From contig JADJQM010000003.1 in NCBI GenBank assembly GCA_016712715.1, positions 620,001 to 684,000 of the forward strand: a stretch of 64,000 nucleotides of DNA. The letters run 5' to 3'. Below are positions 37,972 to 46,801 of this stretch, in pieces (position 1 is the first letter of the stretch; the number at the start of each line of letters is the position of its first letter). The position numbers were made by a program, and so were the translations under genes. The notes beneath the pieces were generated by a model, which was not told the DNA's origin, searched no databases, and was given only the letters and a program-made list of their open reading frames with translations. This stretch comes from Rhodospirillaceae bacterium (lineage in GTDB: Bacteria; Pseudomonadota; Alphaproteobacteria; Dongiales; Dongiaceae).

Positions 37972-38250
37972 CAAGCCCAACCCTCATTCCTGGAAGTGAT
38001 CTGAGGGCGGCAGCGTAATGGGAAATTATTAACAGAAGAAAAGTGCGCGCTGCCCCCAGGCGCTCGCGCAGAATCGCCTTGAACCATCGAGGACTCTCGC
38101 CTGAAAGCGCCCCAAGCGTGGCACCTCGCCGACGCAGGGGCCGCCAATAGTTACCATATTATAAGATACGCACACCATTGTGGATGATCGGATTTGATCC
38201 GGCCGGGCGCAGGGGCCGTATCAGTTCGAAACAGAATAAGGGTCAGATCC

Positions 38251-38766
38251 GTGTCACTCGTCCATTTCGCCCAATCGGTGCGCCAGCATCGTGATATCCC
38301 CCTGAATGAGATCAATCGATATCCCGACCTCGCCACCGCGTTGCATTGCTGGCAGCAAACAGGTGACCAGGGTATCCCGCGCGAGGTCGACCCGCTGTCA
38401 TTGCCGAGGGCCTTGCTGCCCTATGTCATGCTGCTCGATCTGGAGGAAAATCCCTCGCGGTTGCGCGTACGCCTCGCCGGCACGCAGGTCTGTGAGAAAT
38501 ACGGCGCAGAATTGAAAGGCCTCACCACCGACGACTTCTTTTCCCCGCAAGATGCCCAGTGCGTGGTCGACGCCGCGCTGAAGGTGGCGCATTTCGGGAT
38601 ACCGAGCCTGGCCGAACGCCAATACGTCAATCTCGACGGGGGTCTGTGGTCCTATGTTCGGTTGATCGCCCCGCTGTCGCGGGACGGCACGAAGATCGAC
38701 GGATTCTTCAAAGTGCTTGACCCTGCCACGCTCTACAACGACGCGGCCGTGCTGGCTGCGGAATGA
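38251..38766 (+). CDS. PAS_5 domain protein
   Basis: 171 residues from a GTG at 38251 (AAGGG about eight bases before). It matches the PAS_5 family, single PAS-like domains widespread in alphaproteobacteria: a short start (IPLNEINRYPDLATALHCWQQ), RALLPYVMLLDLEENPSRLRVRLAGTQVCEKYGAELKGLTTDDFF and WSYVRLIAPLSRDGTKIDGFFKVLD. It has no output domain and likely binds a small molecule or partner. Longer starts (ATG 38194) are possible but less well supported. Confidence 0.85.
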   Translation: MSLVHFAQSVRQHRDIPLNEINRYPDLATALHCWQQTGDQGIPREVDPLSLPRALLPYVMLLDLEENPSRLRVRLAGTQVCEKYGAELKGLTTDDFFSPQDAQCVVDAALKVAHFGIPSLAERQYVNLDGGLWSYVRLIAPLSRDGTKIDGFFKVLDPATLYNDAAVLAAE

Positions 38767-38779
38767 ACATTACCCAGCC

Positions 38780-39493
38780 TTATCCGGCCTTTGTGGCGCC
38801 CGCCCCGTAGCTGCGCAGGAACACCTCTACAGCGCCATCGATCACGGTGTCAGTGTCGAGCAGGTCCGGGTCGTCCTTGAGGCCGAGCAGGACCTGCATG
38901 TAGAGCGGGCCACGAACCATCGAGCAGAACTGCTCCGAGGCCAGGCGTGGATTGTCGATCTTCAACAAACCTTGCGCGACAGCGTCCGTCAGGTACTGCG
39001 TAAGCAAGCGCTTGAAGGTGCGCGGGCCGGTTTCGTAATAGCGCCGGGCGAGATCGGGAAAGCGTGGCCCTTCCGCGACGATCACGCGGTAGATCGCCAT
39101 GGTGCGGGGTGCCATCAGGAAACCCGCGATGCTGCGGCCGACGCGCGTGAGCGCACTGCGCATGTCCGGCGCATCGCGTACTTCCGGCATGACGTTCTCG
39201 GCATAGGAGAGGCAGGCCGCCCGCACGATGGCAACGAACAACTGCTCCTTGCTCTGGAAATGGGCATAGACGGTGGCCTTGGAGACACCGGCGGTTTTTG
39301 CCACCTGGTCCATGCTGACTGCGCCAAAACCCTGCTCGGTGAAGAGCTTGCTGCCCGCCTCCATCACCTGCGCGGCCTTGGCCGGCATTTCCTCGCCCGT
39401 TTCTGGATCCACAACATGCTGAAAGCAATTGCTGGTGGGATCAGCGTTGGCTGACTCGTCCATTTTCTCTATTGATTTCAGGATAGTATTCAT
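38780..39493 (-). CDS. TetR family regulator
   Basis: 237 residues. An extended N-terminus of about 40 residues precedes the HTH (AAQVMEAGSKLFTEQGFGAVSMDQVAKTAGVSKATVYAHFQSKEQLF). The C-terminal ligand domain resembles the AefR-like group (RRYYETGPRTFKRLLTQYL). It is divergent from the HlyD/EmrB-type efflux genes and a palindromic site lies between them, so it most likely represses that pump and itself. ATG at 39493 or 39463 are both possible; neither has a strong ribosome site. Confidence 0.92.
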   Translation of the reverse strand: MNTILKSIEKMDESANADPTSNCFQHVVDPETGEEMPAKAAQVMEAGSKLFTEQGFGAVSMDQVAKTAGVSKATVYAHFQSKEQLFVAIVRAACLSYAENVMPEVRDAPDMRSALTRVGRSIAGFLMAPRTMAIYRVIVAEGPRFPDLARRYYETGPRTFKRLLTQYLTDAVAQGLLKIDNPRLASEQFCSMVRGPLYMQVLLGLKDDPDLLDTDTVIDGAVEVFLRSYGAGATKAG

Positions 39494-39593
39494 AGGGTCC
39501 AGCGATTTGGCTAGAGTGACAGGGAATTAGACTGATCCGTTTAGTTTACCCTTGACATATGGCCAGGGGCAAGCCAATTTCAAGCTCAATTGA

Positions 39594-39608
39594 ACTGAAC
39601 AGTTCAGT
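39594..39608. promoter_or_regulatory. palindromic operator ACTGAAC-A-GTTCAGT
   Basis: A perfect 7-bp inverted repeat with one central base in the TetR/HlyD intergenic region, about 70 bp before the HlyD start. A TTGACA (39552-39557) lies upstream, so a bound repressor would cover the transcription start of the pump genes. The most likely ligand is the divergent TetR protein. Confidence 0.6.
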
Positions 39609-39677
39609 CCAGATTCGCCGCCCCGGCGTTTTTCAACGTTCCGGTGGCCGGCCAAGATTAGAATGAGGAGTTACATC

Positions 39678-40778
39678 ATGCGCAAGCTGATCCTGCGTTC
39701 CGTCGTCAGCCTCGCCGCCCTCGCGGCCGTTTCTGGCGGCTGGTATTGGTGGCAGACCGCGCGCTTCCTGGAAAAGACCGACAACGCCTATGTCGAGGGC
39801 GACATTTCCATCATCAGCCCGCGGATCGAGGGCTATGTCGCCCATGTGGCGGTCGGCGACAATCAGGCGATTCGCGCCGGTGACGTGCTGCTCACGATCG
39901 AGGATTCGGATTTCCGGGCGCATGTCGCACAGGCCGCGGCGAATGTCGCCGGGACCGAGGCCAGCCTGATCACCATCGACAGCCAGATCACCTATCAGAA
40001 TGCGCGTATCGCCCAGATGGTGGCGTCGCAGCGGTCGGCCGAGGCCGAGCTCAACCGCGCGCACCAGACCTATAACCGCTACAAGAAGCTGGTGGCCGAC
40101 AAGATTGTCGGCACCCAGGAAATGGACGACGCCACGGCCGTGAAATTGAAGGCCGAGGCCGAATCGTCGCGCATCGCCGCCGAGCTCGTCGCGGAACGCG
40201 CCCAGATCGGCGTGCTGGAAGCCAACCGCGCCGAGGCCATCGCCAAGGTCGCCGAAGCCAAGGCCGAACTGCTGCTGGCCCAGAACGATCTCGACAAGAC
40301 CGTGATCCTGGCACCCATTGACGGCGTCATCGGCAATCGCGCGGTGCGCGTCGGCCAGTTCGTCAGCCCCGGCACGCAGCTCCTCTCGCTGGTGCCCAAT
40401 GACGTCCATGTCGTTGCCAATTTCAAGGAAACCCAGATCGGCCATATGCAGCCGGGGCAGAAGGTCTCGGTCGAGATCGACGCCTTCCCCGGCCAGGTGC
40501 TGACTGGCACCCTGGAGAGCCTCTCACCGGCCTCCGGCGCCGAGTTCAGCCTGCTGCCGGCCGAGAACGCCACCGGCAATTTCACCAAGATCGTGCAGCG
40601 CGTGCCCGTGCGCATCGCCTTGCCTGAGAACTCGCCGCTCCATGGCCTGCTGCGGCCGGGCCTTTCGGTCGAGGTCGCCGTCGACACCGCCTCGACCGCC
40701 GACCCGGCCCTGGCCAGTGCCGGCGGCTGGCTGTTCGGTGCGGCCAATGCGGCGCCGGACGTCAAGCAAGGCGACTGA
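39678..40778 (+). CDS. emrA: HlyD/EmrA-type membrane fusion protein
   Basis: 366 residues. One N-terminal membrane anchor (SLAALAAVSGGWYWWQ), a biotinyl-lipoyl-like half (DNAYVEGDISIISPRIEGYVAHVAVGDNQ, the EmrA/FarA mark), a long coiled-coil hairpin (about residues 85-205), then APIDGVIGNRAVRVGQFVSPGTQLLSLVP and a beta-barrel domain (VVANFKETQIGHMQPGQKVSVEIDAFPG). It links an inner-membrane DHA2 pump to an outer-membrane channel. The ATG at 39678 has GAGGAG six bases upstream. It is followed after 82 bp by the matching pump gene. Confidence 0.94.
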   Translation: MRKLILRSVVSLAALAAVSGGWYWWQTARFLEKTDNAYVEGDISIISPRIEGYVAHVAVGDNQAIRAGDVLLTIEDSDFRAHVAQAAANVAGTEASLITIDSQITYQNARIAQMVASQRSAEAELNRAHQTYNRYKKLVADKIVGTQEMDDATAVKLKAEAESSRIAAELVAERAQIGVLEANRAEAIAKVAEAKAELLLAQNDLDKTVILAPIDGVIGNRAVRVGQFVSPGTQLLSLVPNDVHVVANFKETQIGHMQPGQKVSVEIDAFPGQVLTGTLESLSPASGAEFSLLPAENATGNFTKIVQRVPVRIALPENSPLHGLLRPGLSVEVAVDTASTADPALASAGGWLFGAANAAPDVKQGD

Positions 40779-40860
40779 TACCGCCCGACCCGCAAAATTT
40801 CATCGGCCAGACGTCGAGATGACTCGCCGCCCCTAGGGGCCGGCGACAGGAGTGTTTCCC

Positions 40861-42401
40861 ATGCCCGAGCGGGCTCTTACCATGCGCGACTGGATCGGCT
40901 TCATGACCATGGTCGTGGGCATGTTCATGGCGATCCTCGATATCCAGATCGTCGCCAGCTCGATCAGCGATATCCAGGCGGGCCTGGCGGCCAGCGCTGA
41001 CGAGGCAAGCTGGATCCAGACGTCCTACCTCATCGCCGAAGTGGTGATGATTCCGCTCTCCGGCTTTCTCACGCGCCTCTTGTCGACGCGCGTGCTGTTC
41101 ACGATCTCCGCGGCTGGCTTCACCCTCACCAGCGTGCTGTGTGCCCTGGCCTGGGACATCAACTCGATGATCGTGTTCCGGGCCCTCCAGGGCTTCATCG
41201 GCGGGGCCATGATTCCCACCGTGTTCGCCGCTGCCTACACGGTCTTCCCGCCATCGAGGCGCAACATGCTCTCGGTGCTGATGGGCCTGGTTGCGACCAT
41301 GGCGCCGACCCTGGGTCCGACCCTGGGCGGCTATATCACCGAGATTTCCAGTTGGCATTGGCTGTTCCTGGCCAATCTGTTGCCGGGCGCATTGGTTACC
41401 ATCTCGGTCTGGCTGCTGGTCGATTTCGACAAGCCGGACTGGTCCCTGCTGCCGGGGTTTGACTATATCGGCCTGGCCTTCATGGCGGTGTTCCTGGGGT
41501 CCCTGGAATTCGTGCTGGAAGAGGGCCCCGCGATGACTGGTTCGACGACCACACCATCGCAACCTTCGCCGTCATCACAATGGTGGCCGGCATTTTCTTT
41601 CTGTGGCGCGTGCTGCGTTATCACCAGCCGATCGTCGATATCCGTGCCTTCGCGAACCGCAATTTTCTTATTGGCTCCACCTTCAGTTTCATCATCGGCA
41701 TCGGCCTCTATGGCTCGACCTATCTGATGCCGCTGTTCCTCGGTCGCGTCCGCGGATACAGCGCGCTCGACATCGGCACGGTCATGTTCGTGACCGGCGC
41801 TTTCCAGTTCATGTCGGCACCGATCGCCGGGCGCCTTGCCAGCGTGCTCGATCCCCGGGTGATGCTGGCTTTCGGCCTCGCTTTGTTCGGCGCCGGCGCC
41901 TATGCCCAGTCGCTGATGACCGCGGAATGGGGTTTCGCCGAATTCTTCCTGCCGCAGGCCCTGCGTGGCTTCGCGCTGATGTTCCTGTTCATCCCGATCA
42001 ATGCGGCAGCACTCGGTACCTTGCCGCCGGAGCGCATCAAGAATGCGAGCGGCCTCTACAATCCGATGCGCAATCTGGGCGGCGCCATCGGTCTTGCCGC
42101 CATCAACACCGTGCTCAACGACCGCATGGCCCTGCATTGGACCCGCCTGGTCGAGGGGCTGCCGGCAGGCGATCCCGTCGTGCAGAACTTCCTGACCAAT
42201 GCACGGGCGGGCATGTCGGGGGCGATGGGAGCTGCCAGCGACAATGCCGCCATCAAACTGCTGGCCAACACCGTCTACCAGCAGGCGGAGGTGCTGACCA
42301 TGGCGGATGCGCAATACCTGCTGAGCGCCATCTTCATCTGCGGCCTGCTGCTGGTGCCGATGCTGCGGAAACCGCGCGCCGCCGTGGCCGCGGATCACTG
42401 A
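40861..42401 (+). CDS. emrB: EmrB/QacA-type DHA2 multidrug efflux pump (frameshifted in this sequence)
   Basis: A 14-TM DHA2 transporter. The first frame (ATG 40861, AGGAG upstream) covers FMAILDIQIVASSISDIQAGL, EASWIQTSYLIAEVVMIPLSGFL, VFRALQGFIGGAMIP and APTLGPTLGGYI down to LEFVLEEGP. The frame then changes at the C run 41526-41529: adding one C gives EEGPRDDWFDDHTIATF and continues with FLWRVLRYHQPIVDIRAF, FMFLFIPIN-like and NMRNLGG-type sequence (PMRNLGGAIGLA) to the end at 42401. The single missing base is probably a sequence error. With the HlyD protein it forms an EmrAB-like drug exporter. Its stop overlaps the guaD stop by 7 bp. Confidence 0.9.
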
Positions 42402-43696
42402 GCGCGTTGATAGGCCGGCTGCCCCATCACATATGTGGCGGCCACGACCCGGTCATCGCCCAGGATCATCAGGGCGAACAGCCGCTCGGCAAAGTCGCTG
42501 GCGATTTCGCTGCGATGCTTGAGAAGCGGAATGGCCGAGAAGTCGAGCACCGTGAAATCCGCTTCCTTCCCCGGCTGCAGATTGCCGATCCTGTCCTCAA
42601 GATAGAGGGCCTCGGCCCCGCCAAGCGTCGCCAGATAGAAACCGCGCCACGGGTTGAGGTTTTGACCCCTTAGCTGCAGCACCTTGTAACCTTCCGCCAT
42701 GATCTCGAGCATCGAGAGCGAGGTGCCACCGCCGACATCGCTGGCGAGGCCAACGCGGGTGCCCGCCGCCTTCGCCTGTTCGAGGTCGAAAAGGCCGGAG
42801 CCGATGAAGAGATTCGAGCTGGGGCAGAAGGCGATCGCCGTGCCCGTTTCGCTCATGCGCGCCCGATCGGCATCGTCGATATGAATGGCATGGCCATAGA
42901 TGGCACGCGGCCCCAGCAGGCCATGATGCTCATAGACATCAAGATAGGAGCGGCGGTCCGGGAACAGGTCGGCCACCCATTTGATCTCGTCCGCGTTCTC
43001 GGCAAGATGCGATTGCAAATGGAGGCCGGGAATCTCGTGAAACAGCCGCCCCGTCATCGCCAGTTGCTGTGGCGTCGATGTCGGCGCAAAGCGCGGCGTC
43101 AGCGCGTAAGTGAGCCGGCCCTTGCCGTGCCAGCGGTCGATAAGTTCGCGACAATCCGCCTCGGCTCCCGCGACATCGTCGCGGAGATAGTCCGGGCAGT
43201 TGCGATCCATCAGCACTTTTCCCGCCACCATGCGGAGATTGCGCGCCGCCGCTGCGGCGAAGAAGGTCTCGACCGACTGCTTGTGAATGGTGGGATAGAC
43301 CGACGCCGTCGTGGTGCCGCTGGCCAGCAGGCGGTCGAGGAACATCTCCGCCATCCGCGCGCCATGCTCGCCACTCTCGAACCTGCGTTCCGCGGGAAAG
43401 GTGTAGCGGGTCAACCAGTCAAGCAATTGCGTGCCGTAGGAGGCGATCACATCGAGCTGCGCCGAATGCACATGGGCATCGACGAAGCCCGGGACGATCA
43501 GCTTGCCGCGGTAATCGATGATCTCGCCGCCGGCCGGCAGGGTGGCCTTGATAGCCGCGAAATCGCCGACGCGCAGCACATGGCCGCCTTCTACCAGCAG
43601 CCCGCCATCTTCGAACAGCTCCCACGCCGTAGCATCCGGGATGGCCCCCGGATCGCGCAGGAAATGCAGGATGGTGCCGCGAAAGAGAGATTGCAT
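42395..43696 (-). CDS. guaD: guanine deaminase
   Basis: 433 residues, amidohydrolase superfamily; it converts guanine to xanthine and ammonia. Zinc motifs are PGFVDAHVHSAQ (HxH), LHLQSHLAEN, YGHAIHID and ASDVGGGTSLSM (Asp); the GuaD mark CPSSNLFIGSGLFD is intact. The ATG at 43696 (MQSLFRGTI) is preferred over the GTG at 43705. Its product is the substrate of the xanthine dehydrogenase encoded at 15-19 kb, so it belongs to the same pathway though placed 23 kb away. Confidence 0.95.
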   Translation of the reverse strand: MQSLFRGTILHFLRDPGAIPDATAWELFEDGGLLVEGGHVLRVGDFAAIKATLPAGGEIIDYRGKLIVPGFVDAHVHSAQLDVIASYGTQLLDWLTRYTFPAERRFESGEHGARMAEMFLDRLLASGTTTASVYPTIHKQSVETFFAAAAARNLRMVAGKVLMDRNCPDYLRDDVAGAEADCRELIDRWHGKGRLTYALTPRFAPTSTPQQLAMTGRLFHEIPGLHLQSHLAENADEIKWVADLFPDRRSYLDVYEHHGLLGPRAIYGHAIHIDDADRARMSETGTAIAFCPSSNLFIGSGLFDLEQAKAAGTRVGLASDVGGGTSLSMLEIMAEGYKVLQLRGQNLNPWRGFYLATLGGAEALYLEDRIGNLQPGKEADFTVLDFSAIPLLKHRSEIASDFAERLFALMILGDDRVVAATYVMGQPAYQRAQ

Positions 43697-43788
43697 GTCG
43701 ACCACCCTGGAATCACGTTCGCCCGAACCTACCCCAGAACGGCATGGGGGATTTTCAAGGAATGCGCAAGGCTGCTTGCGGCGGCTCT

Positions 43789-44484
43789 TTACGGATAGCG
43801 GTTCTCCAGCACCAGGAACCAGGGCCGGTCGTCATTGCCGGCAAGACGCCCGTCCGGCCCCAGGCGACGCTCCGACTTGGTGACCGAGTTGCGGACATTG
43901 CCGCCGATCGATTGCAGCATGCCGGGTTCAACCGTCACCACGATGTCGCAATGGAGTGTCGCACCCGGCGGTACCGCGTCAAATCGTTCGACCTTCTGTC
44001 CGGCCCGCGTCGCACAGATGAGGTCACCCGGCTGCGGTGCGTAGGCGTCCGGCGGATAGGCCCGCCAATGCCCCGAGCCGGCGGCAATGGCTGCACGCAG
44101 ATAGCTGGCATGGGTGGCCGATGCCGGCATCTCCTGATCGGACACGCCGGCTTCCGCCATGACCCAGGAGATGAAGGCCGCCGACCAGGGCTTGTTGCCA
44201 TCCAGGCCGGTCCAATCCTGGCCGACGCTGCGCCAGTACTTGGCGACCAATGCCGACCCCTTGCGCTCATCCTCCCAGACACCGACCGGATCGATGATCT
44301 CGTGACGGTCCGGCGCGCGGCGGACGATCTGGCCACCGAAGGCGCGCCATTCCTGTTCCGCGAGGCGAAGGATGCTGGCTCGGACAGACTCGCTGGGGGC
44401 AATGACGCGCGGCGGCACAGACGTGGCGCAGGCGGCGAGCAGCAGCGAGCAGATGAGGGTGGGGAGAAATCGGACGATTTGCAT
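43789..44484 (-). CDS. DUF2272 domain lipoprotein
   Basis: 231 residues. A lipoprotein signal (SLLLAACATS, lipobox LAAC) is followed by DUF2272, an amidase-like (NlpC/P60 or CHAP-related) domain: KPWSAAFISWVMAEAG (where a catalytic Cys would sit there is an Ala), THASYLRAAIAA, PGDLICATRAG and LHCDIVVTVEPGMLQSIGGNVRNSVT. The visible His/Cys-type residues fit a cysteine-peptidase fold with possible loss of activity, which is typical of the family. The ATG at 44484 gives the signal; longer frames upstream add a non-signal tail. Divergent from rlmH. Confidence 0.88.
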   Translation of the reverse strand: MQIVRFLPTLICSLLLAACATSVPPRVIAPSESVRASILRLAEQEWRAFGGQIVRRAPDRHEIIDPVGVWEDERKGSALVAKYWRSVGQDWTGLDGNKPWSAAFISWVMAEAGVSDQEMPASATHASYLRAAIAAGSGHWRAYPPDAYAPQPGDLICATRAGQKVERFDAVPPGATLHCDIVVTVEPGMLQSIGGNVRNSVTKSERRLGPDGRLAGNDDRPWFLVLENRYP

Positions 44485-44580
44485 GGCGGTGAGGTCAATC
44501 CTGCAGCGGACATGCATTGAGCTTCAACAGCCGCTGCCCCACTATAGCGCCGCTGTGAAAACCGGAAAGCCGACATCGAC

Positions 44581-45051
44581 ATGAAGATACGCATCATCGC
44601 CCTGGGGCGCGCCAAGGCAGGGCCTGAGAAGACACTGGTCGAGACCTATCGCAAGCGCCTCACCTGGCCCAGCGAGTTGATCGAACTTGAGGCCAGGAAG
44701 GGAATCACCGGCGCCGAGCTGATGGCGGCGGAAGCCGAGCTTATCGAGAAGGCGCTGGGCACCAAGGCCAGCGCCAAGCGCGTGATCATCGCGCTCGACG
44801 AACGCGGCCAGAGCCTGCCCAGCCGCGACTTTGCCAAGCGCATCACGGCGCTTGGCAATCAGGGCTATGGCGAGCTGGTCTTCATCATCGGCGGCGCCGA
44901 TGGCCTCGCCCCCAGCATCCGCGACCGGGCGGGGCTGCTGCTGTCCTTCGGCTCGATGACCTGGCCGCATATGCTGGTCCGCGTCCTGCTGATGGAACAG
45001 ATCTATCGCGCCCAGAGCATCATCGCCGGCCATCCCTATCATCGTGACTAG
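44581..45051 (+). CDS. rlmH: 23S rRNA (pseudouridine1915-N3)-methyltransferase
   Basis: 156 residues, the normal SPOUT-fold RlmH length. It methylates pseudouridine 1915 in helix 69 of 23S rRNA. Motifs include KIRIIALGRAKAGPE, IIALDERGQSLPSRDFA, LVFIIGGADGLAPSI and MTWPHMLVRVLLMEQIYRAQSIIAGHPYHRD, the last with the conserved C-terminal PYHR. It usually follows rsfS and precedes gpmI in this class; rsfS is not visible here. A 148-bp gap separates it from gpmI. Confidence 0.96.
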   Translation: MKIRIIALGRAKAGPEKTLVETYRKRLTWPSELIELEARKGITGAELMAAEAELIEKALGTKASAKRVIIALDERGQSLPSRDFAKRITALGNQGYGELVFIIGGADGLAPSIRDRAGLLLSFGSMTWPHMLVRVLLMEQIYRAQSIIAGHPYHRD

Positions 45052-45199
45052 GCCTGTTCTGCCCTAATTGCCTGTCATATCTCGATAAATTTGGCATGCG
45101 GCAACCTGCGTCGCAGTGCCAAGACTCTGGCGCTGCCCGCCGGATCGGGTTAAATCTTTCAGGATCCCTTTATCCTGTTGCGAGCCCGAACTGAGACCC

Positions 45200-46801
45200 A
45201 TGACTCAAAGCCCCATCGCCAAAGCCCGTCCGAAGCCCGTGGTTCTCTGCATTCTCGATGGCTGGGGCCATCGGCATGAGAGCGCGGACAATGCCGTGCT
45301 GCTGGCGAAAACGCCGAACTGGGACCGTCTCACGGCCGAGAATCCCTGGAGCCTGGTCGACGCGTCGGAGCTCTATGTGGGCCTGCCCGAAGGGCAGATG
45401 GGCAATTCCGAGGTCGGCCATATGAATATCGGCGCCGGCCGGGTGGTGATGCAGGACCTGCCGCGCATCGACCGGGCGATCGCCGATGGCACCATCGCCA
45501 AGTTGCCGGAACTGGAAACCTTTGTCGCCAAGATGCGCGCCAGCAAGGGCGATGTACAGTTGATGGGCCTGCTCTCTCCGGGCGGGGTGCATTCGCACCA
45601 GGACCATATGGTGGCGCTGGCGAAAATCCTGTCGGCGGCCGGCATCGGCGTGGTCATCCACGGCTTTCTCGATGGACGCGACACGCCGCCGCAAAGCGCC
45701 AAGGGCTTTGTCGCCGATTTTGAGGCCAAGATCGCGAACCTGCCGAATGTCCGCATCGGTACGCTGGGCGGCCGCTTCTACGCCATGGACCGGGACAAGC
45801 GCTGGGAGCGCGTGACGCTCGCCTATGACGCCTTCCATGGTGACGCGCCACGCGTCGCCACGGCCCAGGCCGCCATCGCCGAAGGTTATCTGCGGGGCGA
45901 GACCGACGAATTCATCAAGCCGACGCTCATCGGCAACTTTCCGGGCTTCCGCAATGGTGACGGATTGCTGATGGCCAATTTCCGCGCCGACCGCGCACGG
46001 CAATTGCTGACGACACTCATCGATCCCGCGTTCAAGGATTTCCCGCGCAAGAAGGTCACCTCGTTCGCCGCCATCCTCGGCATGGTCGAATATTCGGCGG
46101 AGCTTGCCAAGCTGATGCCCTGCCTGTTCCCGCCAGTCGAACTCACCCGCACCCTGGGCGAAATCGTGTCCGACCATGGCATGAAGCAGTTGCGCATGGC
46201 GGAGACCGAGAAATACGCCCACGTCACCTTTTTCTTCAACGGTGGAGAAGAGAATCTCTTCCCTGGCGAAGAACGCATCATGGTGCCGAGCCCGAAGGTC
46301 GCGACCTATGATCTGATGCCGGAAATGTCGGCCTATGAACTCACCGACAAATTGGTAGGAGCGATCGAATCCGATGCCTTCGACCTCATCGTCGTCAATT
46401 ACGCCAATGGCGACATGGTTGGTCACAGCGGCAACCTTGCCGCCGCGGTGAAGGCGGTCGAGGTGGTCGATGATTGCCTGGGCCGGGTGCGCGCCGCGAT
46501 CGAGAAACAGGGCGGCGCCCTGCTCATCACCGCCGATCACGGCAATTGCGAAATGATGAAGGACCCGATCACCGGCGAGCCGCACACCGCCCACACGCTC
46601 AACCGCGTGCCGTTCATCCTGGTCAATGCCCCGGCCTGGGCGCACAAGCTCCACGACGGTCGCCTGGCCGATGTGGCGCCGACAATCCTGGCCCTGCTCG
46701 GTATCACCCAGCCCAAGGAAATGACCGGCCAATCACTGGTGACGCCCGAACCGGCGCTGCCCGGCGATCTGCGCCGCAACGCGGGTGTTGCTTCGGCGTG
46801 A
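45200..46801 (+). CDS. gpmI: 2,3-bisphosphoglycerate-independent phosphoglycerate mutase
   Basis: 533 residues; interconverts 3- and 2-phosphoglycerate in glycolysis. The alkaline-phosphatase-like metal site is complete: VVLCILDGWGH at the start, phospho-serine Ser70 in MGNSEVGHMNIGAGR, HSHQDHMVAL, FLDGRDTPP, NFRADRARQL, NYANGDMVGHSG and TADHGNCEMM, TAHTLNRVPF. The ATG at 45200 (MTQSPIAKARP) is chosen although its ribosome site is weak; longer in-frame starts lack homology. The stop overlaps the GTG start of the envC gene. Confidence 0.96.
   Translation: MTQSPIAKARPKPVVLCILDGWGHRHESADNAVLLAKTPNWDRLTAENPWSLVDASELYVGLPEGQMGNSEVGHMNIGAGRVVMQDLPRIDRAIADGTIAKLPELETFVAKMRASKGDVQLMGLLSPGGVHSHQDHMVALAKILSAAGIGVVIHGFLDGRDTPPQSAKGFVADFEAKIANLPNVRIGTLGGRFYAMDRDKRWERVTLAYDAFHGDAPRVATAQAAIAEGYLRGETDEFIKPTLIGNFPGFRNGDGLLMANFRADRARQLLTTLIDPAFKDFPRKKVTSFAAILGMVEYSAELAKLMPCLFPPVELTRTLGEIVSDHGMKQLRMAETEKYAHVTFFFNGGEENLFPGEERIMVPSPKVATYDLMPEMSAYELTDKLVGAIESDAFDLIVVNYANGDMVGHSGNLAAAVKAVEVVDDCLGRVRAAIEKQGGALLITADHGNCEMMKDPITGEPHTAHTLNRVPFILVNAPAWAHKLHDGRLADVAPTILALLGITQPKEMTGQSLVTPEPALPGDLRRNAGVASA

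Noticed and set aside
36178..38004. A 608-codon plus-strand frame opposite the first chemoreceptor
   Set aside because: Shadow of the chemoreceptor coding strand; composition is Gly/Arg/His-rich without homology, and no ribosome site fits.
45170..46732. A 520-codon minus-strand frame opposite gpmI
   Set aside because: gpmI is complete with its phospho-serine and metal motifs; the antisense product has no recognisable features.
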